64,000 nucleotides of DNA from Chiayiivirga flava (GTDB lineage Bacteria; Pseudomonadota; Gammaproteobacteria; Xanthomonadales; Xanthomonadaceae), in contig NZ_JACHHP010000003.1 of the NCBI RefSeq assembly GCF_014202825.1, forward strand, positions 146,229 to 210,228, in the 5' to 3' direction. Position numbers and translations under genes: made by a program. Shown here piece by piece: positions 37,114 to 46,101 of the stretch. Below the pieces are notes generated by a model. The model did not search any database, was not told the DNA's origin, and saw only the letters and a list, made by a program, of their open reading frames with translations. Every line of letters begins with the position of its first letter. Within the stretch, counting starts at the first letter, position 1.

Positions 37114-38262
37114 ATGACGATCGAAACCAAGCTGCCGCGTGTCGGCACGACGATCTTCACGGTGATGTCCCAGCTCGCCGCCGAGCATTCGGCGGTGAAC
37201 CTGGGGCAGGGCTTCCCCGATTTCGAACCGCCGCAGTTCCTGCAGGATGCGCTCGCGCGTGCCATGCGCGAGGGCAGGAACCAGTACGCGCCGATGACCG
37301 GCATCGCGCCGCTGCGCCAGCAGATCGCGGCCAAGATCGCCGCGCTCTACGGGCGCCAAGTGGACGCCGACAGCGATGTCACCGTCACCAGCGGCGCCAC
37401 CGAGGCGATCTTCGCCGCGGTGCACGCGGTGGTGCGCGTCGGCGACGAGGTCATCGTGCTGGACCCGTGCTACGACAGCTACGAGCCGGCGATCGATCTT
37501 GCCGGCGCCCGCGCCGTGCACGTGCCGCTCGTGGCGCCGGACTTCCACGTCGACTGGCAGCGGGTGCGCGACGCGGTCTCGCCGCGCACGCGGCTGCTGA
37601 TCGTCAATTCGCCGCACAATCCCACCGGCGCGGTGTTTTCCGCCGCCGATCTCGACGCACTGGCGGCGCTCGTGCGCGACACCGGCATCCTCGTGCTCAG
37701 CGACGAGGTCTACGAACACATCGTCTTCGACGGCGCCGTGCACCAGAGCGTGCTGCGTCACGCCGAACTGGCCGAGCGCTGCTTCGTAGTGTCCTCGTTC
37801 GGCAAGACCTACCACTGCACCGGCTGGAAACTCGGCTACTGCGTGGCGCCGGCCGCGCTGTCGGCGGAATTCCGCAAGGTGCACCAGTACCTCACGTTCT
37901 GCACCTTCGCGCCGGCGCAGTGGGCGCTGGCGGAGATGATGGCGCACCATCCGGAGCATCACCTCGAGCTGCCTGCGTTTTACCGGGAAAAACGCGAAGG
38001 ATTCCGTGCATTGCTGGCCGACACGCGCTTCGAGTTGCCGCCGGTGCAGGGCGCCTACTTCCAGCTCGCGGACTACTCGGCCATCAGCGACGACGACGAC
38101 GTGACGTTCGCGCGCTGGCTCACCACGGAAAAAGGCGTGGCGTCGATTCCGCTCTCGCCGTTTTACCAGACGCCGCCGTCGGGGCAGCGCCTGGTCCGCT
38201 TCTGCTTCGCCAAGTCCGACGCCACCCAGCAGGCGGCGGCCGAGCGGCTGCGCCGGGTCTGA
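37114..38262 (+). CDS. PLP-dependent aminotransferase, methionine/KAT type
   Basis: A 382-residue fold-type I aminotransferase resembling E. coli YbdL (methionine aminotransferase) and kynurenine/glutamine transaminase K. Visible features are GQGFPDF (substrate loop), SGATEAI (phosphate region), [17 protein letters not shown] and the PLP lysine K231 in [16 protein letters not shown]. The next gene encodes an omega-amidase; that pair is known to drive transamination of 2-oxo-4-methylthiobutyrate with glutamine by removing alpha-ketoglutaramate, so methionine salvage is the likely pathway. mtnA lies elsewhere in the window. Confidence 0.9.
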   Translation: MTIETKLPRVGTTIFTVMSQLAAEHSAVNLGQGFPDFEPPQFLQDALARAMREGRNQYAPMTGIAPLRQQIAAKIAALYGRQVDADSDVTVTSGATEAIFAAVHAVVRVGDEVIVLDPCYDSYEPAIDLAGARAVHVPLVAPDFHVDWQRVRDAVSPRTRLLIVNSPHNPTGAVFSAADLDALAALVRDTGILVLSDEVYEHIVFDGAVHQSVLRHAELAERCFVVSSFGKTYHCTGWKLGYCVAPAALSAEFRKVHQYLTFCTFAPAQWALAEMMAHHPEHHLELPAFYREKREGFRALLADTRFELPPVQGAYFQLADYSAISDDDDVTFARWLTTEKGVASIPLSPFYQTPPSGQRLVRFCFAKSDATQQAAAERLRRV

Positions 38263-38363
38263 AACGTTGCAAAAATCCCGGATTCGCGGGGATTCCGTGG
38301 CGCATCCCCGCCGACCGCGTCGGTTAGAATGCCGACGTTCACCGGGGGCGGGGATCCGTCGAC

Positions 38364-39170
38364 ATGCGCGACTTGCGAGTTTCGTTGGTGCAGGCGGCCA
38401 CGCTGTGGCATGACGCCGCGGCGAACCGTGCGCTGTACGGCGAACTCGTGCGTGGCCTCGCCGATCGCGGCGATCTGGTGGTGTTGCCCGAAACCTTCAC
38501 CAGCGGCTTCAGCAACGATGCCGTCGGCCGCGCCGAGACGATGGAGGGCGACAGCGTCGCGTGGCTGCGTGCGCTCGCGCGCGAGGTTTGCAGCGTCGTC
38601 ACCGGCTCGATGGTGGTGCGCGAAGGCGAGCGCGTCTTCAATCGGCTGCTGTGGGCGCGCCCGGACGGCAGCGTCGAGTGGTACGACAAGCGCCATCTGT
38701 TCCGCATGGCCGGCGAACATACGCGGTATGCCGGCGGCGAGGCGCGCCCGGTGTTCGAACTGCACGGCTGGCGCGTGCTGCCGCAGGTCTGCTACGACCT
38801 GCGTTTCCCGGTGTGGACGCGCAACCGCTTCGATGCCGCGTTGCAACGTCTTGACTACGACCTCGCGCTGTTCGTCGCCAACTGGCCGGCCGCGCGCCGC
38901 TACGCCTGGCGCACGCTGCTGCGCGCGCGGGCGATCGAGAACCTGAGCTACGTCGTCGGCGTGAACCGCGTCGGCATCGACGGCAACGAGATTGCGTACG
39001 CCGGCGATAGCGCTGCGCTCGATCCGCTCGGCCAGCCGCTGGTCGAACTCGGCGCCCAGGCGCAGACCGTGACGTGCACGCTGTCGGCGCAGGCGCTGCA
39101 GCAGCACCGCGAGCGCTTCCCCGCGCAGCTCGACGCCGACCTGTTCACGCTCGACACCGGCAGCCGATGA
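38364..39170 (+). CDS. Omega-amidase, nitrilase family (YafV-like)
   Basis: A 268-residue carbon-nitrogen hydrolase, cytosolic. The catalytic triad is E43 (LPETFTSGF), K109 (YDKRHLF) and C143 (CYDLRFP). The ETFTSGFS and DKRHLFRM signatures point to the YafV/NIT2 omega-amidase branch, which hydrolyses alpha-ketoglutaramate and alpha-ketosuccinamate. It lies 101 bases after the aminotransferase and supports a glutamine transaminase/omega-amidase pathway. Its stop overlaps the start of the diguanylate cyclase gene (ATGA). Confidence 0.92.
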   Translation: MRDLRVSLVQAATLWHDAAANRALYGELVRGLADRGDLVVLPETFTSGFSNDAVGRAETMEGDSVAWLRALAREVCSVVTGSMVVREGERVFNRLLWARPDGSVEWYDKRHLFRMAGEHTRYAGGEARPVFELHGWRVLPQVCYDLRFPVWTRNRFDAALQRLDYDLALFVANWPAARRYAWRTLLRARAIENLSYVVGVNRVGIDGNEIAYAGDSAALDPLGQPLVELGAQAQTVTCTLSAQALQQHRERFPAQLDADLFTLDTGSR

Positions 39171-42157
39171 GTCGCTGGGGTCTGCTGCTCGTCGCGCTGG
39201 CGTGGCTGCCGGGGGCGGCGGCGCAGACGCCGCGGCCGCTCGACCAGTACACGCTCGAGCGCTGGGACACCTCCGACGGCCTGCCGCACAGCACCGTGCA
39301 GGCGATCGCACAGACCGCCGACGGCTACCTCTGGCTCGGCACGTGGGAAGGGCTGGTGCGCTACAACGGGCGCGAGATGCGCGTGTTCGACCGCGTCAAC
39401 ACGCCCACGCTCGGCGACAACGGCATCCGCGTGCTGCATGCCGCGCGCGACGGTTCGCTGTGGATCGGCACCGCACGCAACGGCGTGGTGCAGCTCGCCG
39501 GCAGCGAGTGGCGGCGGTTCGGCCGCGAGCAGGGTCTGCCGCTGGGCCAGACCGAGGCGCTCGCCGAGGACGCCCAGGGCCGCATCTACGTCGCCAACAG
39601 CAACGTGCTGCTGGCGCGCATCGAACGCGACGGCACGGTGCGCCGATTCGCGCTCGCGGGCGACGCGGCCGCGGCCGGCGTCGGCGCCGGGATCGCGGTC
39701 GATCGCGACGGCACGGTGTGGCTCGGCAGCAGCGCCGGCCTGCTGGCCCTGCGCAACGACGTGCTGGAGCAGGTGGGCATCCCGGGCGAGGCCGGCGCAC
39801 AGGCCACCGCCGTCGGCACGGATGCGAGCGGCGCGGTGTTGGCGGTGGTCGGAGGCACGCTGTACCGCCACGACGCGCCGGCGTGGACGCGGCTGGTGAC
39901 GCTCGATCGCGCCCTGGCCCGCACGCTGGAGACGGTGCATGCCAACCGGCGCGGCGAGATCTTCCTCGGGACCCAGAGCAGCGGGCTGCTGCGCCTGTGG
40001 AATGGCGCGCTGGAGCGGCTCGATGCCTCGCGCGGCCTGCCCAACGACCGCGTGCCGGCGGTGTTCGAGGACCGCGAGCACAGCATCTGGGTCGGCACCA
40101 ACGCCGGGCTCGCGCGCCTGCGGGAAACCGCGTTCGCAAGCTACACCGAACGCAAGGGCCTGTCGGACGACTACGTCCGCAGCCTGGTCGAGCGCGCCGA
40201 CGGCTCGCTGTGGATCGGCACCAGCCGCGGACTCAACCGGCTCGCCGACGGGCGGTTCACCGCGTTGTTCCGCGAGCAAGGACTCGCGAGCGACGGAGTG
40301 CTGTCGCTGATGGAGGATCGCGACGGAGCGCTGTGGGTCGGCAGCTACGATGCCGGCATCACCGTGCTGCGCGACGGCGCAGCGCCGCAGCGCATCGGTC
40401 CCGCCGACGGCCTGCCTGCGCCGCAGGTCCGTGCCCTGCTGCAGACGCGCGACGGCACGGTCTGGGCCGGCGGGCCGCGCGGCCTGGCACGGCGCGAGGG
40501 CGAGCGCTTCGTGCCGGTGCCGCTGGCCGACTCCGGTGCCCAGGTCTTCGTGCTGAGCCTGTACGAGGATGCGGCCGGAACGCTGTGGGTCGGAACCGTG
40601 CAGGGCGTGGCCCAGGTGATCGGCGGCACGCTGCGACGGTGGGACGGCGGCGCCGCGTTCGCCGCACAGGACGTGTTCGGCTTCCACGAGGACGAGCGCG
40701 GAGTCCTGTGGATCGCCGGCGACGACGCGCTCTACCGTGTGCGCAACGGCATCGTCGCGCGCCTGGACGAGGCCCGCGGCGTCCCGCATGTGCCGGTGTT
40801 CGGTGTGCTCGACGACGGTTTCGGCCGCTTCTGGCTCACCTCCAACCGCGGCGCGTTCCGTGCGCGGCGGGCGGCGCTCGATGCCGTGGCCGACGGCCTT
40901 GCGGACACCGTTGCATTCGAGGTGTTCCGCGAGTCCGCCGGCCTTGCCAGCAGCCAGTTCAGCGGCGCGGCGATGACCCCGCAACTGCGCCGCCGCGACG
41001 GCAGTCTGTGGTTCGCCACGGCCAAGGGCGTGGCGATGATCGATCCGAACGTGCCCGAGCCGGTGCAGCCGGACCCGCCGCCGGTGGTGATCGAGCAGGT
41101 GCTGGTCGACGGCCTGCCGGTGGATCCGACCCGCGACGTGCGCGTCGGCCCGGGCGTGCGCAAGCTCGAGATCCACTACGCGGGCCTGAGCTACGTGCTG
41201 CCCACGCAGATCCGCTACCGCGTGATGATGGAAGGTCTGGATCGGGCCTGGGACCTGATCGGCAACACCGGCTCCATGGTCTACACCGGCCTGCCGCCAG
41301 GCGACTACCGCTTCCGTGCCGAGGCCGACAACGGCGGCGGCAACTGGGGCGCGACCGGCGCCAGCCTGCAGCTGAACCTGCGCCCGCACGTGTGGGAACG
41401 GTCGTGGTTTCCACCGTCGGTGGCGGCGTTCGTGGTGCTGGCCGGGCTCTGGATCGCGCGTGCGCGCATCGTGCGCCTGCGCGCGCGCACCCTCGAACTC
41501 GAGCACGAGGTCGCGCTGCGCACCCGCAGCCTGCAGGACCAGGCCACGCGCCTGGAGCAGGCCGACGCGGAGAAGACCGACCTGCTCAACAAACTGCGCA
41601 AGCAGTCCGAAGCGTTTGCCCGGCAGGCGCAGGAAGACGCCCTCACCGGGCTGCCGAACCGCCGCAGTCTCGACTACGCCCTGAGCCGCCGCTTCGCCGA
41701 CGCCTGTGCCGCCGGCGCACCGCTGAGCGTGGCGATCGCCGATATCGACCATTTCAAGAAGATCAACGACAATTATTCCCACGAAACCGGCGACCAGGTG
41801 CTGCGCGCGGTGGCGTCGATCCTGCGCGAAGGGGTTCGCACGGACGACGTGGTGGGACGGTACGGCGGCGAGGAGTTCCTGCTGCTGTTTCCGGGGCTGG
41901 GGGTGAACGAAGCTGCAACATTGTGTGAACGCTTGCGCCGACGGGTGGCCGGTTTCGACTTCGCATCCCGTTACTCGGGACTTGAAGTCACGGTCAGCAT
42001 CGGCCTTGCGGACCATGCCACCCGGCCCGGGCACGAGGGCTTGCTGTCCGCGGCCGACGTGATGCTGTACGAGGCAAAAAACGCCGGCCGCAACCGCGTG
42101 TGCTGGCGGCGGGACACCGGAACCACAACAGACGCGCCAGGCGGCGCCGTTTCCTAG
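39167..42157 (+). CDS. Diguanylate cyclase with periplasmic two-propeller sensor
   Basis: A 996-residue membrane sensor that makes cyclic di-GMP. Signal peptide about 1-20. Two seven-bladed Reg_prop beta-propellers occupy about 30-660, with many LWIGT/VWVGT repeats. A Y_Y_Y domain (about 665-740, ending MVYTGLPPGDYRFRAEADNG) leads to one transmembrane helix (WFPPSVAAFVVLAGLWIARA) and a coiled coil. The GGDEF domain has GGEEF at 900-904, so catalysis is expected. The architecture is that of hybrid propeller sensors that bind sugars or other extracellular ligands. It overlaps the omega-amidase stop by four bases, hinting at linked expression. Confidence 0.93.
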   Translation: MSRWGLLLVALAWLPGAAAQTPRPLDQYTLERWDTSDGLPHSTVQAIAQTADGYLWLGTWEGLVRYNGREMRVFDRVNTPTLGDNGIRVLHAARDGSLWIGTARNGVVQLAGSEWRRFGREQGLPLGQTEALAEDAQGRIYVANSNVLLARIERDGTVRRFALAGDAAAAGVGAGIAVDRDGTVWLGSSAGLLALRNDVLEQVGIPGEAGAQATAVGTDASGAVLAVVGGTLYRHDAPAWTRLVTLDRALARTLETVHANRRGEIFLGTQSSGLLRLWNGALERLDASRGLPNDRVPAVFEDREHSIWVGTNAGLARLRETAFASYTERKGLSDDYVRSLVERADGSLWIGTSRGLNRLADGRFTALFREQGLASDGVLSLMEDRDGALWVGSYDAGITVLRDGAAPQRIGPADGLPAPQVRALLQTRDGTVWAGGPRGLARREGERFVPVPLADSGAQVFVLSLYEDAAGTLWVGTVQGVAQVIGGTLRRWDGGAAFAAQDVFGFHEDERGVLWIAGDDALYRVRNGIVARLDEARGVPHVPVFGVLDDGFGRFWLTSNRGAFRARRAALDAVADGLADTVAFEVFRESAGLASSQFSGAAMTPQLRRRDGSLWFATAKGVAMIDPNVPEPVQPDPPPVVIEQVLVDGLPVDPTRDVRVGPGVRKLEIHYAGLSYVLPTQIRYRVMMEGLDRAWDLIGNTGSMVYTGLPPGDYRFRAEADNGGGNWGATGASLQLNLRPHVWERSWFPPSVAAFVVLAGLWIARARIVRLRARTLELEHEVALRTRSLQDQATRLEQADAEKTDLLNKLRKQSEAFARQAQEDALTGLPNRRSLDYALSRRFADACAAGAPLSVAIADIDHFKKINDNYSHETGDQVLRAVASILREGVRTDDVVGRYGGEEFLLLFPGLGVNEAATLCERLRRRVAGFDFASRYSGLEVTVSIGLADHATRPGHEGLLSAADVMLYEAKNAGRNRVCWRRDTGTTTDAPGGAVS

Positions 42158-42166
42158 GAGAGCGTG

Positions 42167-42886
42167 ATGAACAAGCGGATGTGGGGAGTCGCACTGGCCG
42201 TTGCCGGGGCATTGGGCACCAACGTCGTCATGGCCGCGGGCGACAAGCCCGTGGTGGCCGTCGGCGAATTCAAGAACGAGTCCGGTGCAGGCTGGTGGCG
42301 CGGCGGGGTGGGCTGGGAACTGGCCGGCATGCTGTCGAACGAGCTGGTCGCCACCGGCAAGTTCAAGGTCGTGGAACGCAGCAAGCTCGAGGGCGTGATG
42401 GAGGAGCAGAACCTCGCCGCGTCCGGCCGCGTGCGCTCGGGCACCGGCGCGAAGATGGGCCAGCTCACCGGCGCCGACTACCTGGTCTACGGCACGGTCA
42501 CCGCGTACGAGGAAAACGTCGCCAGCACCGGCGGCGGCGTCAGCTTCAAGGGCATTTCGCTCGGCGGCAAGAAGGAAAACGCCTATCTGGCGGTCGACAT
42601 CCGTGTGGTCAACGCGACCACCGGTGACGTCGACTACGTGCGCACCATCGAAGGCAACGCCAAGGGCGGCGGCATGAGCATCGGCCTGTCGCGCGGTGGC
42701 TTCGGCGGCGCGCTTGCCTCGGAGAAGAGCACCCCGGCCGGCAAGGCGATCCGCGCCGCGGTCGTGCTGACCACGGATTACCTCGAGTGCGTGATGGTGA
42801 CCCGGGGTGGCTGCGAGGCCAAGTTCGAGGCCGCCGACGACCGCCGCCGCGCCAAGACGCGCGAGTCGCTGGATCTCGACGAATAA
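42167..42886 (+). CDS. CsgG/HfaB-like exported protein
   Basis: A 239-residue exported protein. AGGAGA is about six bases before ATG 42167 (a GTG three bases earlier is less likely). Signal peptide 1-24 ends VMAAGD, with no lipobox cysteine, unlike canonical CsgG. The core VAVGEFKNESG, LVATGKFKVVERSKLEGVMEEQ and GADYLVYGTVTAYEE matches the CsgG family fold that forms curli secretion pores or senses the envelope. Two Cys near the C-terminus (C about 205 and 213) may form a disulfide. It has its own strong terminator. A pore function is uncertain without the lipid anchor. Confidence 0.85.
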   Translation: MNKRMWGVALAVAGALGTNVVMAAGDKPVVAVGEFKNESGAGWWRGGVGWELAGMLSNELVATGKFKVVERSKLEGVMEEQNLAASGRVRSGTGAKMGQLTGADYLVYGTVTAYEENVASTGGGVSFKGISLGGKKENAYLAVDIRVVNATTGDVDYVRTIEGNAKGGGMSIGLSRGGFGGALASEKSTPAGKAIRAAVVLTTDYLECVMVTRGGCEAKFEAADDRRRAKTRESLDLDE

Positions 42887-42927
42887 GCTGTCGACGAATT
42901 AAGTTAAGGCGTCATTGTTGAAATCGA

Positions 42928-42956
42928 AGCGGCCGCCTTGCGCGGCCGCTTTTTTT
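42928..42956 (+). terminator. Intrinsic terminator after the CsgG-like gene
   Basis: Perfect 9-bp stem AGCGGCCGC / GCGGCCGCT with loop CTTGC and a seven-base U-tract, about 40 bases after the stop codon. Confidence 0.93.
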
Positions 42957-43041
42957 GTCTCCGATATGAGCTCCGGACGACGGTCTGGCGTATGCCTTGT
43001 TGAAGCGTCCACTGCGGACGCTCCCTTCGAGGTTCCAGACC

Positions 43042-44469
43042 ATGATTCGTTATCCGCTGTGTATGCTGTCGCTTGTTGTCGCGGCGTGTCTGTCATGCGG
43101 CAACGTCCGCGCCGGAGACGGTGATCTCGATCCCCGCTTCGGGCCCAACGGCGACGGACGTCTCACGATCGGCATCGACACCGGCGCGGAAGATATCGCG
43201 GTGCAGGCGGTGCCTGCGCTCGACGGGTCGATCTATGTCGTCGGACGCACTTCGCCGGGCATCGGCATCGTGCGGCTCACGGCCGACGGGTTGCCGGATC
43301 CGCAGTTCGCACCGATGAGTTACCCGTCCGACACGTCCGAATACTGGCTCGGTGCCAGCGCCGCAGTGCAGGCGGCCAACGGTGATCTGATCGTCGCCGG
43401 CCATTACTTCGGTCTTCCGCAGATGGACGGCCCGTACTGGATCGCCTGCCGCTTCGACGCCGCCGGCGTTCCGGTAGGAGCGTTCGGCGACGGCGAGATC
43501 GCTCCGGGCTGTACCGACAAGTTCGGCGCGGGCGTGCGCAAGGAGGGCGAGATCCGCGATCTGCTGATCCATCCGGCCGGTCGCATCGTGTTCGCCGGCC
43601 ACATCGTCGACGGCGCCGACAAGCGCCGCGCGGCGCTGAGCAGTCTCACCCCGGACGGCGATCCGGACCCCACCTTCGACGATGGCGTCGGCGAGGCGAA
43701 CCTGGTGCTGCCGCACGGCAACGTGGTGCCCGAGTCCGAATACAACGCCCTCGCGCTCGGCCCCAACGGCACCCTGCTCGGGGCCGGCGAGTACATCGTC
43801 TCGCCGGACGACAGCGACGTGCTGGTGACGATGCACTTCCAGAACGGCACGGCATTCCAGCAGTTCGGCGCCAACGGCAGCGCGATCCATGCGCTCAATC
43901 TCGGGCCGGTCGGTGCGCGTCGCGACACGGCGCTCGGGATCGAACCGATGGCCGGAGGCATGTTCGGTGTGGTCGGTACGGCGCAGTTCTCGCTCGCCGG
44001 ACACACCGGGGGTTTCGTGCTGTGGATCAAGCCCAACGGATCGCTGGAGACGTCGCTGGGCAACAACGGGCGCACCGTGCTGCAGGAAGACGGCCTGGAC
44101 CTGCGCCTGTACGACATCGAGCGGACGCCGAAGGGGAAGGTCGTGATCGGTGGTTCGCTGATGCCGGTGGATGCGCCGGATGTGACACTGGCCACGGTGC
44201 TGCGGCTCGACCAGGCGGGTGACGCGGACCCGACCTTTGCCGCCGCGTCGCTCGCCGTGTTCGCCTTCTCCGACGACGCGACGCCCGACGAGTTCGATGA
44301 CGAAACGATCCATCCGAGCGAGATCTTCGACCTCGCCATGCAGGGCAACAGAATCCTCGCCGCCGGTTACCAACTGCTTCCGCCCGAGGCGGGCGGCGCG
44401 GATTTCGGTCTCGCCCGTCTCGGCGACGGCCGCCTGTTCGGCGACGGGCTCGAATCGTTCGGTCCGTAA
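43042..44469 (+). CDS. Exported delta-60 repeat protein
   Basis: A 475-residue exported protein. GAGG lies about nine bases before ATG 43042. The signal sequence MIRYPLCMLSLVVAACLSCG could be cut by either signal peptidase (NVRA-G or a lipobox at AAC). The mature start GDGDLDPRFGPNGDGRLTI is the classic delta-60 opening, followed by about six or seven repeats such as GIGIVRLTADGLPDPQFAPM. The end LFGDGLESFGP is a variant of the FxDGFE tail of other exported proteins here. No enzyme motif; probably a beta-propeller surface protein. Confidence 0.85.
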   Translation: MIRYPLCMLSLVVAACLSCGNVRAGDGDLDPRFGPNGDGRLTIGIDTGAEDIAVQAVPALDGSIYVVGRTSPGIGIVRLTADGLPDPQFAPMSYPSDTSEYWLGASAAVQAANGDLIVAGHYFGLPQMDGPYWIACRFDAAGVPVGAFGDGEIAPGCTDKFGAGVRKEGEIRDLLIHPAGRIVFAGHIVDGADKRRAALSSLTPDGDPDPTFDDGVGEANLVLPHGNVVPESEYNALALGPNGTLLGAGEYIVSPDDSDVLVTMHFQNGTAFQQFGANGSAIHALNLGPVGARRDTALGIEPMAGGMFGVVGTAQFSLAGHTGGFVLWIKPNGSLETSLGNNGRTVLQEDGLDLRLYDIERTPKGKVVIGGSLMPVDAPDVTLATVLRLDQAGDADPTFAAASLAVFAFSDDATPDEFDDETIHPSEIFDLAMQGNRILAAGYQLLPPEAGGADFGLARLGDGRLFGDGLESFGP

Positions 44470-44487
44470 GGCCCGCGGCGACGGGCC
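44470..44487. terminator. Convergent hairpin between delta-60 and rluB genes
   Basis: GGCCCG, loop CGGCGA, CGGGCC directly after the delta-60 stop codon, between converging genes. It is short and lacks a U-tract. Confidence 0.35.
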
Positions 44488-44496
44488 CGTTCGAAG

Positions 44497-46101
44497 TCAG
44501 CGGTTGCCGGTCGGACCTTTCGGGCGCTGCTGGCGCGGCTTGCCGCCGGGCCTCGCGCCGCCGCCGTCCGCCCGTCCACCGGCATTCGGCCCGCGGTAGG
44601 GGTTGTTGCCCGGCGGACCGCCGGGGCGACCCTTGCCCTGGGAGCCTCCGCCGGGGCGCGATGCCCCTGCGCGGCCGCCGGACTTGCCGCCCGGGCCACC
44701 GGGACGACCGCCACCCGGATGTCCGTCCGTGCGCGCGCCGGGCGTCGGGCGACCGGTGCCGCCATACGCCGGACGGCCTTGGCCACGCGGAGGCGCGACG
44801 CGGCTTCCGGTGGTGACGCCTTCTGGCACATACCACGAGCGGTGCTCCGCCGGGTTGTCGTACCCCGGGCCGCTGCGCCGGTGCCCGGCGTGGGTCGGCT
44901 TGCCGCCGATCCGGTTGCCGATGTCGTCGGGAATGTGGGCCTGGCCGGCACCGAAGCCGCCGCCGCGAGGTCCGCTGTTGCCGCGCGACGGGCCGCCGTT
45001 GCCGCGGGGACCGCCGGCGCGTGCCCCGCCTGCGGGACGACCGGGGGCACCGCCCGTCTTGCCATAGCGGCCCCCCGGTTTGCCGCCCGGACGGCCCTTG
45101 CCGCCGCCCGGGCGGGCCGGGCGGTCTTCGCGCAGGTTGTCGAATGCGCGCAGTTCGCGGCCTTCGTCGGCGTAGCCGGTGCCCGTCCAGGCGCGCTGCT
45201 CGCGCGGCTCCGGACGGTACTCGGATGCCTTCGCGCGGCGCTGGCCGATGACCGGCTGCAGCGTCAGCACCGGTGCGGTGACCGGCAGGTTGACCGAGGC
45301 CTTCAGCGCTTCGACTTCGGCCGCCGGCACGTCTTCCCAGTGCCCGCGCTTGAGCAGGCGCGGCAACTCGATGCTGCCGTAACGCACGCGCTTGAGGCGG
45401 CTCACCTGGAAGCCGAGCGCTTCCCACATGCGCCGCACTTCGCGGTTGCGGCCTTCGTGCAGCGCCACGCCGAACCAGGCGTGGCTGTCGCTGGAGCCGA
45501 TCCGTTCGATGCGGTCGAACTTGGCCGTGCCGTCGTCGAGCTGCACGCCGCGCGACAGCTGCTCGATGTGTTCGTCCGACACCTCGCCGTGGATGCGGCA
45601 GACGTATTCGCGCCGCACTTCGCTCGAGGGATGCATCAGCGCGTTGGCAAGGTCGCCGTCGGTGGTGAGCAGCAGCAGGCCGGTGGTATTGATGTCGAGG
45701 CGGCCGACCGCGATCCAGCGCGACCCCTTGAGCGGCGGCAGCTTCTCGAAGACGGTCGGGCGGCCTTCCGGATCCTCGCGCGTGGTCACCTCGCCTTCGG
45801 GCTTGTGATAGATCAGCACGCGCGGGGCGTCGGTCAGCGCGCTCGCGACGAATACCTTGCCGTCGACTTCGACGCGATCGCCGGTCTTGAGGCTGCTGCC
45901 CACCTGCGCGATCTCGCCGTTGACCTTGACCTGGCCGCCGGCGATGCGTTCTTCCAGCGCCCGGCGCGAGCCGAGGCCGGCCTGCGCCAGCACCTTGTGC
46001 AGGCGCTCCTCGATGCGCACGGCGGGCGCGGTGTCGCGTTTCAGGGACAGGGTGCGGCGCGGTGTGTTGTCGCCGGCGGGAGTGGTGGTGTCACGGGTCA
46101 T
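44497..46101 (-). CDS. rluB: 23S rRNA pseudouridine synthase RluB
   Basis: A 534-residue RsuA-family pseudouridine synthase, which in E. coli modifies U2605 of 23S rRNA. An S4 RNA-binding domain is at about 30-85 (ERLHKVLAQAGLGSRRALE). The catalytic aspartate is D136 in GRLDINTTGLLLLT, and GRNREVRRMWEALG is the conserved C-terminal motif. Residues from about 290 to the end (nearly half the protein) are a low-complexity Gly/Arg/Pro-rich tail with many RPGG, KPGG and GRGG-like units, presumably an added RNA-interacting extension. The start overlaps the scpB stop (ATGA). Confidence 0.93.
   Translation of the reverse strand: MTRDTTTPAGDNTPRRTLSLKRDTAPAVRIEERLHKVLAQAGLGSRRALEERIAGGQVKVNGEIAQVGSSLKTGDRVEVDGKVFVASALTDAPRVLIYHKPEGEVTTREDPEGRPTVFEKLPPLKGSRWIAVGRLDINTTGLLLLTTDGDLANALMHPSSEVRREYVCRIHGEVSDEHIEQLSRGVQLDDGTAKFDRIERIGSSDSHAWFGVALHEGRNREVRRMWEALGFQVSRLKRVRYGSIELPRLLKRGHWEDVPAAEVEALKASVNLPVTAPVLTLQPVIGQRRAKASEYRPEPREQRAWTGTGYADEGRELRAFDNLREDRPARPGGGKGRPGGKPGGRYGKTGGAPGRPAGGARAGGPRGNGGPSRGNSGPRGGGFGAGQAHIPDDIGNRIGGKPTHAGHRRSGPGYDNPAEHRSWYVPEGVTTGSRVAPPRGQGRPAYGGTGRPTPGARTDGHPGGGRPGGPGGKSGGRAGASRPGGGSQGKGRPGGPPGNNPYRGPNAGGRADGGGARPGGKPRQQRPKGPTGNR

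Noticed and set aside
32766-37334. Very long minus-strand open frame opposite the S8 protease
   Set aside because: It only extends the ccmA frame upstream. The added residues are repetitive Arg/Val/Ala and ccmA has a normal start at 32753.
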